From positions 118,036 to 182,035 of the forward strand of contig NZ_JALAGU010000053.1 in assembly GCF_022712275.1 (NCBI RefSeq): a stretch of 64,000 nucleotides of DNA, written 5' to 3'. The stretch is from Corynebacterium sp. Its GTDB lineage: Bacteria; Actinomycetota; Actinomycetes; Mycobacteriales; Mycobacteriaceae. Under the pieces are notes generated by a model that was not told the DNA's origin, did not search any database, and saw only the letters and a program-made list of their open reading frames with translations. A program made the translations under genes and the position numbers. Below are positions 43,497-51,795 of this stretch, piece after piece. Every line of letters begins with the position of its first letter. Position 1 is the first letter of the stretch.

Positions 43497-44930
43497 TTAG
43501 TTGCCGGCCTGGATGGCGGTGATGGCGACGGTGTTCACGATGTCCGGGACGGTGGCTCCGCGGGACAGGTCGTTGACGGGCTTGTTCAGCCCCTGGAGGA
43601 TCGGGCCGACGGCCAGTGCGTCAGCGGTGCGCTGGACCGCCTTGTAGGTGATGTTTCCGCTGTTGAGGTCAGGGAAGACGAAGACGGTGGCCTTACCGGC
43701 GACATCGGAGCCGGGCAGCTTCTTCTGGCCCACCGACTCGACGACGGCGGCGTCGAACTGCAGCGGGCCGTCCACGCTGAGGTCCCCCGAGGACTCGCGG
43801 GCGATGGTCACAGCCTCGGCGACCGCCTCGACGTCCTCACCGGCGCCGGAGGACCCGGTGGAGAAGGACAGCATGGCGACCTTCGGGTCGATGCCGAACT
43901 GCGCGGCGGTCTTCGCGGACACCACGGCGATCTCGGCGAGCTGTGCCGGAGTGGGGTTCGGGTTGACCGCGCAGTCACCGAACGCCCAGAGGACGCCGTC
44001 CATGACCATGAGGAAGATCGAGGAGACGATGGACGCCTCGGGCACGGTCTTGATGATCTGGAAGCTGGGCTTGATGGTGTGCGCGGTGGTGTGCGCGGCA
44101 CCGGAGACCATGCCGTCGGCCAGGCCGAGGTGGATCATCATCGTCGCGTAGTAGCTGATGTCCTTCATGGTCTCGCGGGCCTCGTCGAGGGAGACCCCCT
44201 TTGCCTTGCGTAGCTCGGCGAACTCCTCGGCGAAACGCTCGAGGTCGTCGCCCTCGGTCGGGTCGGTGAGCGTGGCACCGGAAATGTCGAGGCCGAGTTC
44301 GTGGGCACGGGCGGCCATGGCGGGCGGGTCACCCAGGATGGTCAGTTCACAGACCTTCTTCTCGAGCAGCTGGTGGGCTGCGGTGAGGATGCGGTCGTCA
44401 TCACCTTCAGGAAGCACGATGTGCGCCTTGGCGGCACGGGCCTGGATGATGAGGTTGCGCTCGAAGACCTCCGGTCCGATGACCGGGGTGGACGCCTCGG
44501 CTTCGTCGACCTTGTCGAGGGCGAGGAACGGGACGGCGGTACCTTCCGCCTCCAGGGCGGAGGAACCGTGGGTGCCGTCCATCACGGCGATACCACGGGG
44601 CGCACGACCGACACGCACCAGCTGTCCGGCGACCTGCTGCAACTGGAGGTGGTCCTGTTCACCCGCGGCGACGAGGAACTGGGGGACGCCGACGGCGGCG
44701 GCGAGGCGGGAGTCGAACATCGGCTCGCCGGTACCGACGAGGACCCCGTCACGGTCTCCGAGTGCGACATCGAGTGCCTCGCTGAAGTCCGGGGCCGAGG
44801 GACGCAGTGTGTCGAAGATGTCGGTGACATCTCCGACATCGGGGCCGTGGCCGGCGGAGAGCGTGCTGATGAGCTCTCCCCGACGCCCGGCTGCGGTGGC
44901 GATCGGACTGAGCACTGCGCGGACTGTCAC
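43497..44930 (-). CDS. pta: Phosphate acetyltransferase
   Basis: 477 residues. The C-terminal PTA domain (about 150-477) has VLPEGDDDRILTAAHQL, GLADGMVSGAAHTTAHTIKPSFQIIKT, MLSFSTGSSG and FVFPDLNSGNITYKAVQR. The shorter N-terminal part is a DRTGG-like regulatory region (VLVGTGEPMFDSRLAAAVGVPQFLVAAGEQDHLQL). It makes acetyl-CoA from acetyl phosphate. The GTG start has AGGAGA 5 nt upstream. Confidence 0.95.
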   Translation of the reverse strand: MTVRAVLSPIATAAGRRGELISTLSAGHGPDVGDVTDIFDTLRPSAPDFSEALDVALGDRDGVLVGTGEPMFDSRLAAAVGVPQFLVAAGEQDHLQLQQVAGQLVRVGRAPRGIAVMDGTHGSSALEAEGTAVPFLALDKVDEAEASTPVIGPEVFERNLIIQARAAKAHIVLPEGDDDRILTAAHQLLEKKVCELTILGDPPAMAARAHELGLDISGATLTDPTEGDDLERFAEEFAELRKAKGVSLDEARETMKDISYYATMMIHLGLADGMVSGAAHTTAHTIKPSFQIIKTVPEASIVSSIFLMVMDGVLWAFGDCAVNPNPTPAQLAEIAVVSAKTAAQFGIDPKVAMLSFSTGSSGAGEDVEAVAEAVTIARESSGDLSVDGPLQFDAAVVESVGQKKLPGSDVAGKATVFVFPDLNSGNITYKAVQRTADALAVGPILQGLNKPVNDLSRGATVPDIVNTVAITAIQAGN

Positions 44931-45044
44931 TGAAATCTCCTGGAGTCGTCTACTGCTGTGGTGCGGTCTACATGAACGTTACTATTGTGCACGGAACCAC
45001 AGTCGGTGACCAACGCCACAGGAGTGGGAGGAACCACACCCCCT

Positions 45045-46004
45045 CTAACCTGTGGTAAAAGCTCCCGGAGCGGGGGCACCCGCGTTGTCCACAGGTCCAC
45101 TCTCCGCCGCGTCCTCCGCCTGCCTGACGGCCCGTCGGCGCAGCAGCACACGGGTCAGGACCACGGCGACGACCACCACGACAACGGTGACGATCGCGGC
45201 ACCGCCCCAGCCGAGGGCGTTGATGACGCGCACCCCGTTGAGCACGATGAGCAGTGCGCCCACGACCGCGCCCAGGACGTCGGGGTTGATGACCGTCACC
45301 ACCCAGGCGGCGATGGGCGCACCGATCAGTCCGCCGATGAGCAGTCCAAGCACCGGCTGCCAGGACCCGTGGACCTGCTCCAGGCCGAAGATGAATCCGA
45401 GGGACGCAGACACCGCGACGAGGAACTCGGCGGTGTTCACGGTGCCGATGATCTTGCGGGGCTCACGACGTCCGACACTGAGCAGTGTCGACGTGGTGAC
45501 CGGGCCCCAGCCGCCGCCGCCGGTCGCGTCGAGGAAACCGCCGCCGAGTCCGAGGGCGGCCAGACCGAACCTGCCACGGGCGGCCGGTGGGTGAGGCGTG
45601 CCGGCGCCGTCGGCGAACTCGGAGCGCTGCCGCCGCTTCCAGGGCAGCGCAACGCTGCGTACCAGCACATAGGCACCCAGCAACAGCAGGATGGTGGAGA
45701 CCACCGGCTCGGCAGACTCGGTCGACAGACCCGACAGCACCGTCGCACCGGCAAAGGCGCCGACCGCACCGGGGACTCCGAGGAAGAGCACGGTCGGCCA
45801 ATGGACGTTGTTGAGCTTCCAGTGGGCGAGCCCGGAGAAAAGCGTCGTCCCGACCTCGGCGAAGTGCACCGCGGCGCTGGCCTGGGCGGGGGCCGCGCCG
45901 GAGAGGATCAGCGCGGTGGTGGCGGTGATGCCGAAGGCCATGCCGAGGGCACCGTCGACAAGCTGGGCGAGCAGCCCGGCCACGGCGAAGAGCAGGAGCT
46001 TCAT
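45045..46004 (-). CDS. cysZ: TauE/SafE-family membrane transporter CysZ (putative sulfate/sulfite)
   Basis: 319 residues and about eight transmembrane helices. The TauE/SafE N-terminus is LLAQLVDGALGMAFGITATTALILSGAAPAQASAAVHFAEVGTTLFSGLAHW, with GGGFLDATGGGGWGPVTTSTLL at the inverted repeat. It is the last gene of the cys cluster and in C. glutamicum is proposed to import sulfate. The start overlaps the cysY stop (ATGA). A short basic region and an Ala/Gly tail end the protein. Confidence 0.9.
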   Translation of the reverse strand: MKLLLFAVAGLLAQLVDGALGMAFGITATTALILSGAAPAQASAAVHFAEVGTTLFSGLAHWKLNNVHWPTVLFLGVPGAVGAFAGATVLSGLSTESAEPVVSTILLLLGAYVLVRSVALPWKRRQRSEFADGAGTPHPPAARGRFGLAALGLGGGFLDATGGGGWGPVTTSTLLSVGRREPRKIIGTVNTAEFLVAVSASLGFIFGLEQVHGSWQPVLGLLIGGLIGAPIAAWVVTVINPDVLGAVVGALLIVLNGVRVINALGWGGAAIVTVVVVVVAVVLTRVLLRRRAVRQAEDAAESGPVDNAGAPAPGAFTTG

Positions 46005-46699
46005 CCGGCGTTCCTTTCTCGGGCCCGGTGGGCGGTCAGTGGGGCGACAGCGGTGTCCAGGGGGACGCCGGTGGTGACGGACAGGTTGTCCGGCAGTGAG
46101 GAAAGGACGTCAACGGCGGCGTCCCACAGTGTTCCGGGCGAGATGAACAACGGTGCGACATGTACCGGTCCGGTGGCGCGGCGTACCGCGTCCACCAGAG
46201 CGTCCACGCCCCCAGAGGGGCCGGTGGCGGTGACGAGTTCGGCGGTGATGCCGGCCCGACCACCGCTGTCGATGGCGAGGTCGGCGACCGTCTCATTCGC
46301 CCCGGACACCGAGGACCCCACGGAGTAGAGGACAAGGTGCCCGGTGCCGGGCGGGATGCGGGACGCCAGCAGCTCCGCCACATCCGCACCGGTTCCGATT
46401 CCTTCGGCCAGGGTGAATGCCACGCCGGTGGCCGCGGTCGCTTCGGCGAGAGCCTCGGGGACATCGTGGCGCATGTGGAAGGCGCGGGTGAACAGCAGTG
46501 GGACGACGGTCGCCCGCCGGTACCCTTCTGCGGCGAGCAGATGGGCGACGGTGGTGAGCGTCAGAGGTGAGAAGTCCAGGTAGGAGGGCTGTGCCGGAGC
46601 TCCGGTGAGAGCGGAGACCGCATCGGCGATGCGGGCGACGGCGGCGTCCGCCTCCGGGTGCCTGGACCCGTGTGCGAGGAGAACGACCGGCGTCACCAT
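46001..46699 (-). CDS. cysY: CbiX/sirohydrochlorin ferrochelatase-like protein CysY
   Basis: 232 residues with two CbiX-type halves: VVLLAHGSRHPEADAAV with a metal-site His, VVPLLFTRAFHMRHDVPEAL and, in the second half, VHVAPLFISPGTLWDAA. It probably inserts iron into sirohydrochlorin to make the siroheme of CysI, as proposed for C. glutamicum. It lies 21 bp after cysN and overlaps cysZ. Confidence 0.88.
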   Translation of the reverse strand: MVTPVVLLAHGSRHPEADAAVARIADAVSALTGAPAQPSYLDFSPLTLTTVAHLLAAEGYRRATVVPLLFTRAFHMRHDVPEALAEATAATGVAFTLAEGIGTGADVAELLASRIPPGTGHLVLYSVGSSVSGANETVADLAIDSGGRAGITAELVTATGPSGGVDALVDAVRRATGPVHVAPLFISPGTLWDAAVDVLSSLPDNLSVTTGVPLDTAVAPLTAHRARERNAG

Positions 46700-46720
46700 G
46701 TGCGGTACCTGGTCCTGTGC

Positions 46721-48028
46721 CTAGTCGACCGAGGTGACCAGACCGGCGGTGAGGGTGTCACCGTCGCCCGGGCTGATCAGCAGGAAGGAACCCACCCGTC
46801 CGCCGCGGCGGTAGGACTCGACCGGCAGCGGCTCGGCCACGGTGACGCGGACCTCGGCGATGTCGTTGAGCTCGAGCTGGGTGCCGAGGTCGCCCCGGGC
46901 CTCATCCTCATCGAGGATGTGGACGCGGCGGATGATCTCGTCGACGCGGGCCCGGACGGTGGCGGTGCCGTAGCGGAGCAGGACATTGCCGCGCACCCGG
47001 ACCGGGGACTCGGCGAGCTGGAAGACCAGGGCCTTGAAGCTGTTGACCGCGGCCGGGATGGCGTCGGAGTCGGTGGCGGTGGCGATGAGGTCACCGCGGG
47101 CGATGTCGATGTCGTCGGCCAGGCGCAGGGTGACGGACTCGCCGCGGGCGGCGCTCTCCTGGGCTCCACCGGGACCGTCGATGCCGATGACGGTGCTGGC
47201 GCGTCCGCCGGCGCCACCGATGGTGACCTCGTCACCGACGGAGACGGAGCCGGAAGTCAGGCGACCGGCGTAGCCGCGGTAGTCGCTGGCGTGGTCGCGG
47301 ATGACGACCTGGACCGGGAAACGCAGACCGCGCTCCGTGCCGGCGTTGATGCGGGCCGGCTGGGCAGTTTCGAGGATCTCGAGGACGGACGGGCCGTCGT
47401 ACCAGGGGGTGTTCTCCGAACGGGTCACGACATTGTCGCCGAGCAGTGCGGAGGTCGGCACGATGTCGACCTTCGGCAGGTCCAGCTCGGTGGCCAGGGC
47501 CCTGACATCGGCGGAGATCCCGTCGAAGACCTCCTGGGAGAAGTCGACGGCGTCGATCTTGTTCACGGCGACGATGACGTGCGAGGTGCGCATCATCGCG
47601 GCGACGGTGAGGTGTCGCTTCGTCTGCTCGATGACGCCGTTGCGGGCGTCGATGAGCACGATGACCAGCTCAGAGGTGGACAGACCGGTGACGGTGTTCC
47701 GGGTGTACTGCACGTGCCCGGGGCAGTCCGCGAGGATGAAGGAACGCTTGTCGGTGGCGAAGTAGCGGTAGGCCACGTCGATGGTGATGCCCTGCTCACG
47801 CTCGGCACGCAGTCCGTCGACCAGCAGGGACAGGTCCGGGTTCTCCAGACCCTTGGCGGCCGAGACGCGCTGGACGGCCTCGAACTGGTCGGCGAGGATG
47901 GACTTCGTGTCGTGGAGCAGACGGCCGACGAAGGTTGACTTGCCGTCGTCGACTGAGCCGGCGGTGCACAGCCGCAGGGTGGGCAGAGCAGTGGTCACGG
48001 TGTCGTTCTCCAGGGTTGCGGCGGTCAT
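46721..48028 (-). CDS. cysN: Sulfate adenylyltransferase subunit 1 (GTPase)
   Basis: 435 residues, EF-Tu-like GTPase. P-loop GSVDDGKSTFVGRLLHDTK, DVAYRYFATDKRSFILADCPGHVQYTRN and VAVNKIDAVDFSQ (NKxD), followed by two beta-barrel domains. It drives APS formation by CysD. No C-terminal APS kinase domain is present. The start and the cysD stop overlap in TGATG. Confidence 0.95.
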   Translation of the reverse strand: MTAATLENDTVTTALPTLRLCTAGSVDDGKSTFVGRLLHDTKSILADQFEAVQRVSAAKGLENPDLSLLVDGLRAEREQGITIDVAYRYFATDKRSFILADCPGHVQYTRNTVTGLSTSELVIVLIDARNGVIEQTKRHLTVAAMMRTSHVIVAVNKIDAVDFSQEVFDGISADVRALATELDLPKVDIVPTSALLGDNVVTRSENTPWYDGPSVLEILETAQPARINAGTERGLRFPVQVVIRDHASDYRGYAGRLTSGSVSVGDEVTIGGAGGRASTVIGIDGPGGAQESAARGESVTLRLADDIDIARGDLIATATDSDAIPAAVNSFKALVFQLAESPVRVRGNVLLRYGTATVRARVDEIIRRVHILDEDEARGDLGTQLELNDIAEVRVTVAEPLPVESYRRGGRVGSFLLISPGDGDTLTAGLVTSVD

Positions 48029-48981
48029 CAGAAGTAGCCTTCCTTCTTGCGGTCCTCCATGGAGGACTCGGAGAGTTTGTCGTCGGCCCGGGTGGCGCCG
48101 CGTTCGGTGGTGGTGGAGGCCTTGATCTCCTCGATGACGTCGTCGATGGTGGCGGCGTCGGAGAGCACGGCACCGGTGCAGGACATGTCGCCCACGGTGC
48201 GGTAGCGCACGGTCTTCGTCTCGACCGTCTCACCCTCCTTCGGGCCGCCCCACTCACCGGCGGTCAGCCACATGCCACCACGGTTGAAGACCTCACGCTG
48301 GTGGGAGTAGTAGATCTCCGGGATCTCCACGTTGCGGGCCTTGATGTAGTCCCAGATGTCCGCCTCGGTCCAGTTGGAGATCGGGAAGACGCGGATGTTC
48401 TCGCCTGCCTGGTGGCGACCGTTGTAGAGGCCCCACAGCTCCGGACGCTGACGCCGCGGGTTCCAGCCGCCGAAAGAGTCGCGCACGGAGAAGACGCGCT
48501 CCTTGGCGCGGGCCTTCTCCTCGTCGCGGCGGGCACCGCCGAGCACGGCGTCGTAGCCACGGTTCTGGATCGTCTCGACGAGCGGGACGGTCTGCAGCGG
48601 GTTACGGGTGCCGTCGGGACGCTCCTGGACGGCGCCGGAGTCGATCCAGTCCTGGACGTGGGCGACGTGGAGGCTGATCCGCGGGTCGGCGGCGATGCGC
48701 TCGCGGAACTCGATGACCTCCGGGAAGTTGTGGCCGGTGTCGACGTGGATGAGCTCGAAGGGCACGGCGGCCGGGGCGAAGGCCCGCTTGGCGAGCTCGA
48801 GGACGACGACCGAGTCCTTGCCGGAGGAGAACAGCAGGCCCGGCTTGTCGAACTGGCCGGCGACCTCGCGGAGGATCTCCATGGCCTCCGCCTCGAGGCT
48901 CGCGAGGTGGGGGCTGAGCTGGCTGTCAGTGGTTTCAGTGGTTTCAGTGGTTTCAGTGGTTTCAGGCGTTGCAGTGGTCAC
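48028..48981 (-). CDS. cysD: Sulfate adenylyltransferase subunit 2
   Basis: 317 residues from the GTG at 48981 (VTTATPETTETTETTETTDSQLSPHLASLEAEA). PP-loop ATPase motif LLFSSGKDSVVVLELA; LIHVDTGHNFPEVIEFRE, GARRDEEKARAKERVFS and FPISNWTEADIWDYI are conserved. It adenylates sulfate to APS together with CysN. The start overlaps the cysH stop (GTGA). The first 20 residues come from a 9-bp tandem repeat. Confidence 0.95.
   Translation of the reverse strand: MTTATPETTETTETTETTDSQLSPHLASLEAEAMEILREVAGQFDKPGLLFSSGKDSVVVLELAKRAFAPAAVPFELIHVDTGHNFPEVIEFRERIAADPRISLHVAHVQDWIDSGAVQERPDGTRNPLQTVPLVETIQNRGYDAVLGGARRDEEKARAKERVFSVRDSFGGWNPRRQRPELWGLYNGRHQAGENIRVFPISNWTEADIWDYIKARNVEIPEIYYSHQREVFNRGGMWLTAGEWGGPKEGETVETKTVRYRTVGDMSCTGAVLSDAATIDDVIEEIKASTTTERGATRADDKLSESSMEDRKKEGYF
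48925..48964. repeat. 9-bp tandem repeat (GTTTCAGTG) in the cysD 5' end
   Basis: About four copies encode ETT repeats at the CysD N-terminus. The copies are identical in DNA, so slippage in 3-residue steps is possible. Confidence 0.8.
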
Positions 48982-49817
48982 AGGTGGAGTCCGCATTCTG
49001 TCTTGGTGGAACCGGCCCAGCGGCCGGAACGGGGATCTTCGCCGGGGGCGACGGGCAGGGTGCAGGTGGCGCAGCCGATCGAGGGGTACCCCTGCTTCGT
49101 CAGGGGGTGGATGATCAGGTCGTGGTCCTCGATGTAGTCCTCGACGTCCTGGTCGGTCCATGCCGCGATCGGGTTGATCTTCAGCCGGCCGGTGCGGTCG
49201 ACGTCGAGGATCGGGGTGTCCTTACGCAGTTCGCTGTCGACCCGCTTCACACCGGAGATCCACGCCTCGTAGGGGTTGAGCATCCGGGCGAGCGGCTCGA
49301 CCTTGCGCATCCGGCAGCAGGCGGTCGGGTTGGAACGGTAGAGGTTCGCCCCGTACTCCCGGTCCTGCTCCTCGACGGAGAGGACGGGCTCGACGGTCTT
49401 CAGCGGCAGGCTGTAGCGCTCATCGACCTCGCGGGCGACATCCATCGTCTCGTCGAAGTGGTAGCCGGTGTCCAGGAACACGAGTTCCGCGTCATGCACG
49501 CGGCCCTGGGCGAGCTCGGCGAGGACAGTGTCCTGCATGGACATGGTCACCGCGACGGTGCCGGTGACGTACTCGTTGACCCAGTCGAGGATCTCCTCAG
49601 CGCTCTTCCCGTCGAGCCGGTCATTCCATTCGTCGACCAGGGCCTGGTGGGCGGCACTCTGCTCGGCGGTGAGGTGGGTGGTGGTCGTGGGCGCGCCCGC
49701 GGGGCTGACCTCGGGGTCCCTCCGGGGCCGGTCAGGGGTGTCTGCGGCGGCGGTGCCGCCGAGCCCCACGAGACCGGTCAGCGTCGTGATGCCGGCACCT
49801 GCTCCCGTGTTCGTCAT
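48978..49817 (-). CDS. cysH: Adenylyl-sulfate (APS) reductase
   Basis: 279 residues. PP-loop fold with SMQDTVLAELA, VFLDTGYHFDET, ACCRMRKVEPL, GVKRVDSELRKDTP, IGCATCTLP and a C-terminal KTECGLHL. The CC and CxxC pairs bind the [4Fe-4S] cluster that marks APS rather than PAPS reductases. The final Cys is the catalytic thiol. It makes sulfite from APS. The N-terminal 50 residues are low complexity. McbR-type boxes lie upstream, giving cysHDNYZ its own promoter. Confidence 0.94.
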   Translation of the reverse strand: MTNTGAGAGITTLTGLVGLGGTAAADTPDRPRRDPEVSPAGAPTTTTHLTAEQSAAHQALVDEWNDRLDGKSAEEILDWVNEYVTGTVAVTMSMQDTVLAELAQGRVHDAELVFLDTGYHFDETMDVAREVDERYSLPLKTVEPVLSVEEQDREYGANLYRSNPTACCRMRKVEPLARMLNPYEAWISGVKRVDSELRKDTPILDVDRTGRLKINPIAAWTDQDVEDYIEDHDLIIHPLTKQGYPSIGCATCTLPVAPGEDPRSGRWAGSTKTECGLHL

Positions 49818-49876
49818 GGCTGTTCTTCCCTGCTCTTCTCTGGTGGTCTTCTCTGGCGCGACCGGCCCGTCGTCAA

Positions 49877-49892
49877 CAGACCGGTCGGTCTA
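49877..49892. promoter_or_regulatory. McbR-type operator upstream of cysH
   Basis: CAGAC-CGGTCG-GTCTA differs from the corynebacterial McbR consensus TAGAC-N6-GTCTA at one base. It lies 60 bp before the cysH ATG. McbR represses sulfur-assimilation genes when S-adenosylhomocysteine is low. Confidence 0.75.
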
Positions 49893-49906
49893 ATGCTGCA
49901 CCAGAC

Positions 49907-49922
49907 TAGACCACTCGGTTCA
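49907..49922. promoter_or_regulatory. Second McbR-like half-conserved operator upstream of cysH
   Basis: TAGAC-CACTCG-GTTCA: a perfect left half with two mismatches in the right. It starts 30 bp from the first box. The rest of the 208-bp gap up to the ABC gene contains only a CCTACAGG direct repeat near 49950-49978. Confidence 0.55.
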
Positions 49923-50025
49923 CCATGAGCAACAGGGATTGACCGTACCCCTACAGGAGGTCTTTGTACCTACAGGTCAGCGTGAATAAAACTCCCAGAC
50001 AGAGAGGTCTACCCACGCGACCGGC

Positions 50026-51795
50026 TCACCGCCCCCGCGACCACACCGACCACAGTTCGGCGTAGCGTCCGCCGGACGCCACCAGGTCGTCATGGGAGCC
50101 CCGCTCCACGATCCGACCATCCTCCATGACGAGGATCTCGTCGGCCTGACGCGCCTGGTCCAGCCGGTGCGCCACCGTCAGCGCGGTGCGCCCGTCCGTC
50201 AACAGCCGGGCGGCATCCTCCAGGGCCCGGGCCCCGGCCGACCCTGCCTCTGCCGTCGCCTCGTCGAGCACGACCACCTTCGGGTCGCGCAGCAGCACCC
50301 GGGCCAGGGCGAGCTGCTGGGCCACCACCGGATCCGGGAGGACGCCACGGGCGCCGACCTCGGTGTCCAACCCGTCCGACAACGTCGCCAGCCACCCGTC
50401 GGCACCCACCGCCACCAGCGTCTCAGACAGCGCGCCATCGGTGGCGTCGGGGGCGGCGAGCAGCAGGTCGTCGCGCAGTGTCCCGGAGAACACGTGGACC
50501 TCCTGGGAGACCAACGCCAGACGGGCGGCACGCTCGGAGTCCGACAGTGCGGTCACCGGCACCCCGTCCACCGTCACCTCTCCCGCGGTCGGTTCACGCA
50601 GCCCTGCCAGCAGCGTGGCCACCGTGGTCTTGCCCGCACCGGACGCCCCCACCAGGGCCACCGTCCTCCCCGGTTCGATCCGGAAGTTGACGTCGGACAC
50701 GGCCCAGGAATCCTCCCCGTAACGAAACGCGACGTCCTTGAGGACGACCTCACCACGGGCCTCCGGCGCACCGGCGTCCGGCACCGGTCGCGGCGGGTCG
50801 ACGGTCACGCCGATGATGCGGGCCAGCGAGGCGTAGCCGGACTGGGCGGCGTCCAGCACGCGCATCACCTGCTGCAGCGGTCCGCGCACGCGGATGATCA
50901 TCAGCGCGGCGCCGGTGACCGAGCCGACGCCGAGTGTCCCGCGGTCGACGAGGACGAAACCGAGCACCAGCGCGGAGGTGATCATCACGAACTCGGCGCC
51001 GAGCATCCGGTTGAGCAGCCGGACCATCACACGGTTCGCTGCGACGGCGTTGTCCACCACCGACCAGGACGCGTCGCTGATCCGGTCGTGCATGTCGCGC
51101 TCCATCCGGAACGCCCGGACCGTCTTCCGGCCGTGGATCGCCTCGAGCACCCGTCGCGCCCGCAGACCCATCGAGGCCCGCTCCGCGGCGAAGAGCTGCG
51201 GTGCCTTGCGCAGGTAGGCCCGGGCGGCGAGCCAGTACACCGGGGAGACCAGCAGGATCACGGCGAGGAACCGCCAGTCGACGGTGAGCAGTCCGATGCC
51301 GGTCGCGGCGATGACGAACACCGCCCCGGACAGCACCGGCAGAACCTCCATCACCGCCGAGGAGGTCTGGGCGACATCGTCGGTGGAGCGACTGACGACG
51401 TCGCCGGTGCCGGCGTCCTCCACCCGGTGCGTCGGCAGACCGAGGGCCGTCCCGACCATCTCCTCACGCAGGTTGGCGATGAGCCGTTCCGACAGCCTGG
51501 CCAACAGGAAGTAGCCCGCACCGTCGGTGACTCCCGCGATGACCGCGGCGGCGGCCATGAGCCCGGCGGTGCGCCACAGGTCACCGTCGGTGCCGGAGGT
51601 CGCGATGTCGACGATGCGCCCCATCAGCCGAGGTACGGAGACCGTGCACCAGGCACCGATGCCGAGCAGTACGGCGGCGGCCAGCGCCTGCCACCACGCA
51701 CCCGGCACCGCCTTCAGCTGCCGGACGATATCCCGGCGGGCCTGGGTCCAGGTCGCCAGCGGGAACGCCTGGATCTCTGAGGTGGTCGGGGTCAT
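50026..51795 (-). CDS. ABC exporter half-transporter with intact Walker A/B and degenerate signature
   Basis: 589 residues. Six transmembrane helices (residues about 35-310) then an ATPase domain. Walker A GASGAGKT (383-390), Q-loop LVSQEVHVFSG and Walker B VVVLDEATAEAG (507-518) are good. Where LSGGQ should be, it reads VLPDPVVAQQ (485-494). It likely pairs with the next-upstream half-transporter, which has LSGGQ but no P-loop. Cargo unknown; the position inside the cys cluster hints at a thiol or sulfur compound. The ATG overlaps the partner's stop (ATGA). The start upstream at 51840 is not used. Confidence 0.85.
   Translation of the reverse strand: MTPTTSEIQAFPLATWTQARRDIVRQLKAVPGAWWQALAAAVLLGIGAWCTVSVPRLMGRIVDIATSGTDGDLWRTAGLMAAAAVIAGVTDGAGYFLLARLSERLIANLREEMVGTALGLPTHRVEDAGTGDVVSRSTDDVAQTSSAVMEVLPVLSGAVFVIAATGIGLLTVDWRFLAVILLVSPVYWLAARAYLRKAPQLFAAERASMGLRARRVLEAIHGRKTVRAFRMERDMHDRISDASWSVVDNAVAANRVMVRLLNRMLGAEFVMITSALVLGFVLVDRGTLGVGSVTGAALMIIRVRGPLQQVMRVLDAAQSGYASLARIIGVTVDPPRPVPDAGAPEARGEVVLKDVAFRYGEDSWAVSDVNFRIEPGRTVALVGASGAGKTTVATLLAGLREPTAGEVTVDGVPVTALSDSERAARLALVSQEVHVFSGTLRDDLLLAAPDATDGALSETLVAVGADGWLATLSDGLDTEVGARGVLPDPVVAQQLALARVLLRDPKVVVLDEATAEAGSAGARALEDAARLLTDGRTALTVAHRLDQARQADEILVMEDGRIVERGSHDDLVASGGRYAELWSVWSRGR

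Noticed and set aside
45016..45055. CCACAGG/CCTGTGG stem at the cysZ stop as a terminator
   Set aside because: Poor inner pairing and no T-run; too weak to annotate as a terminator.
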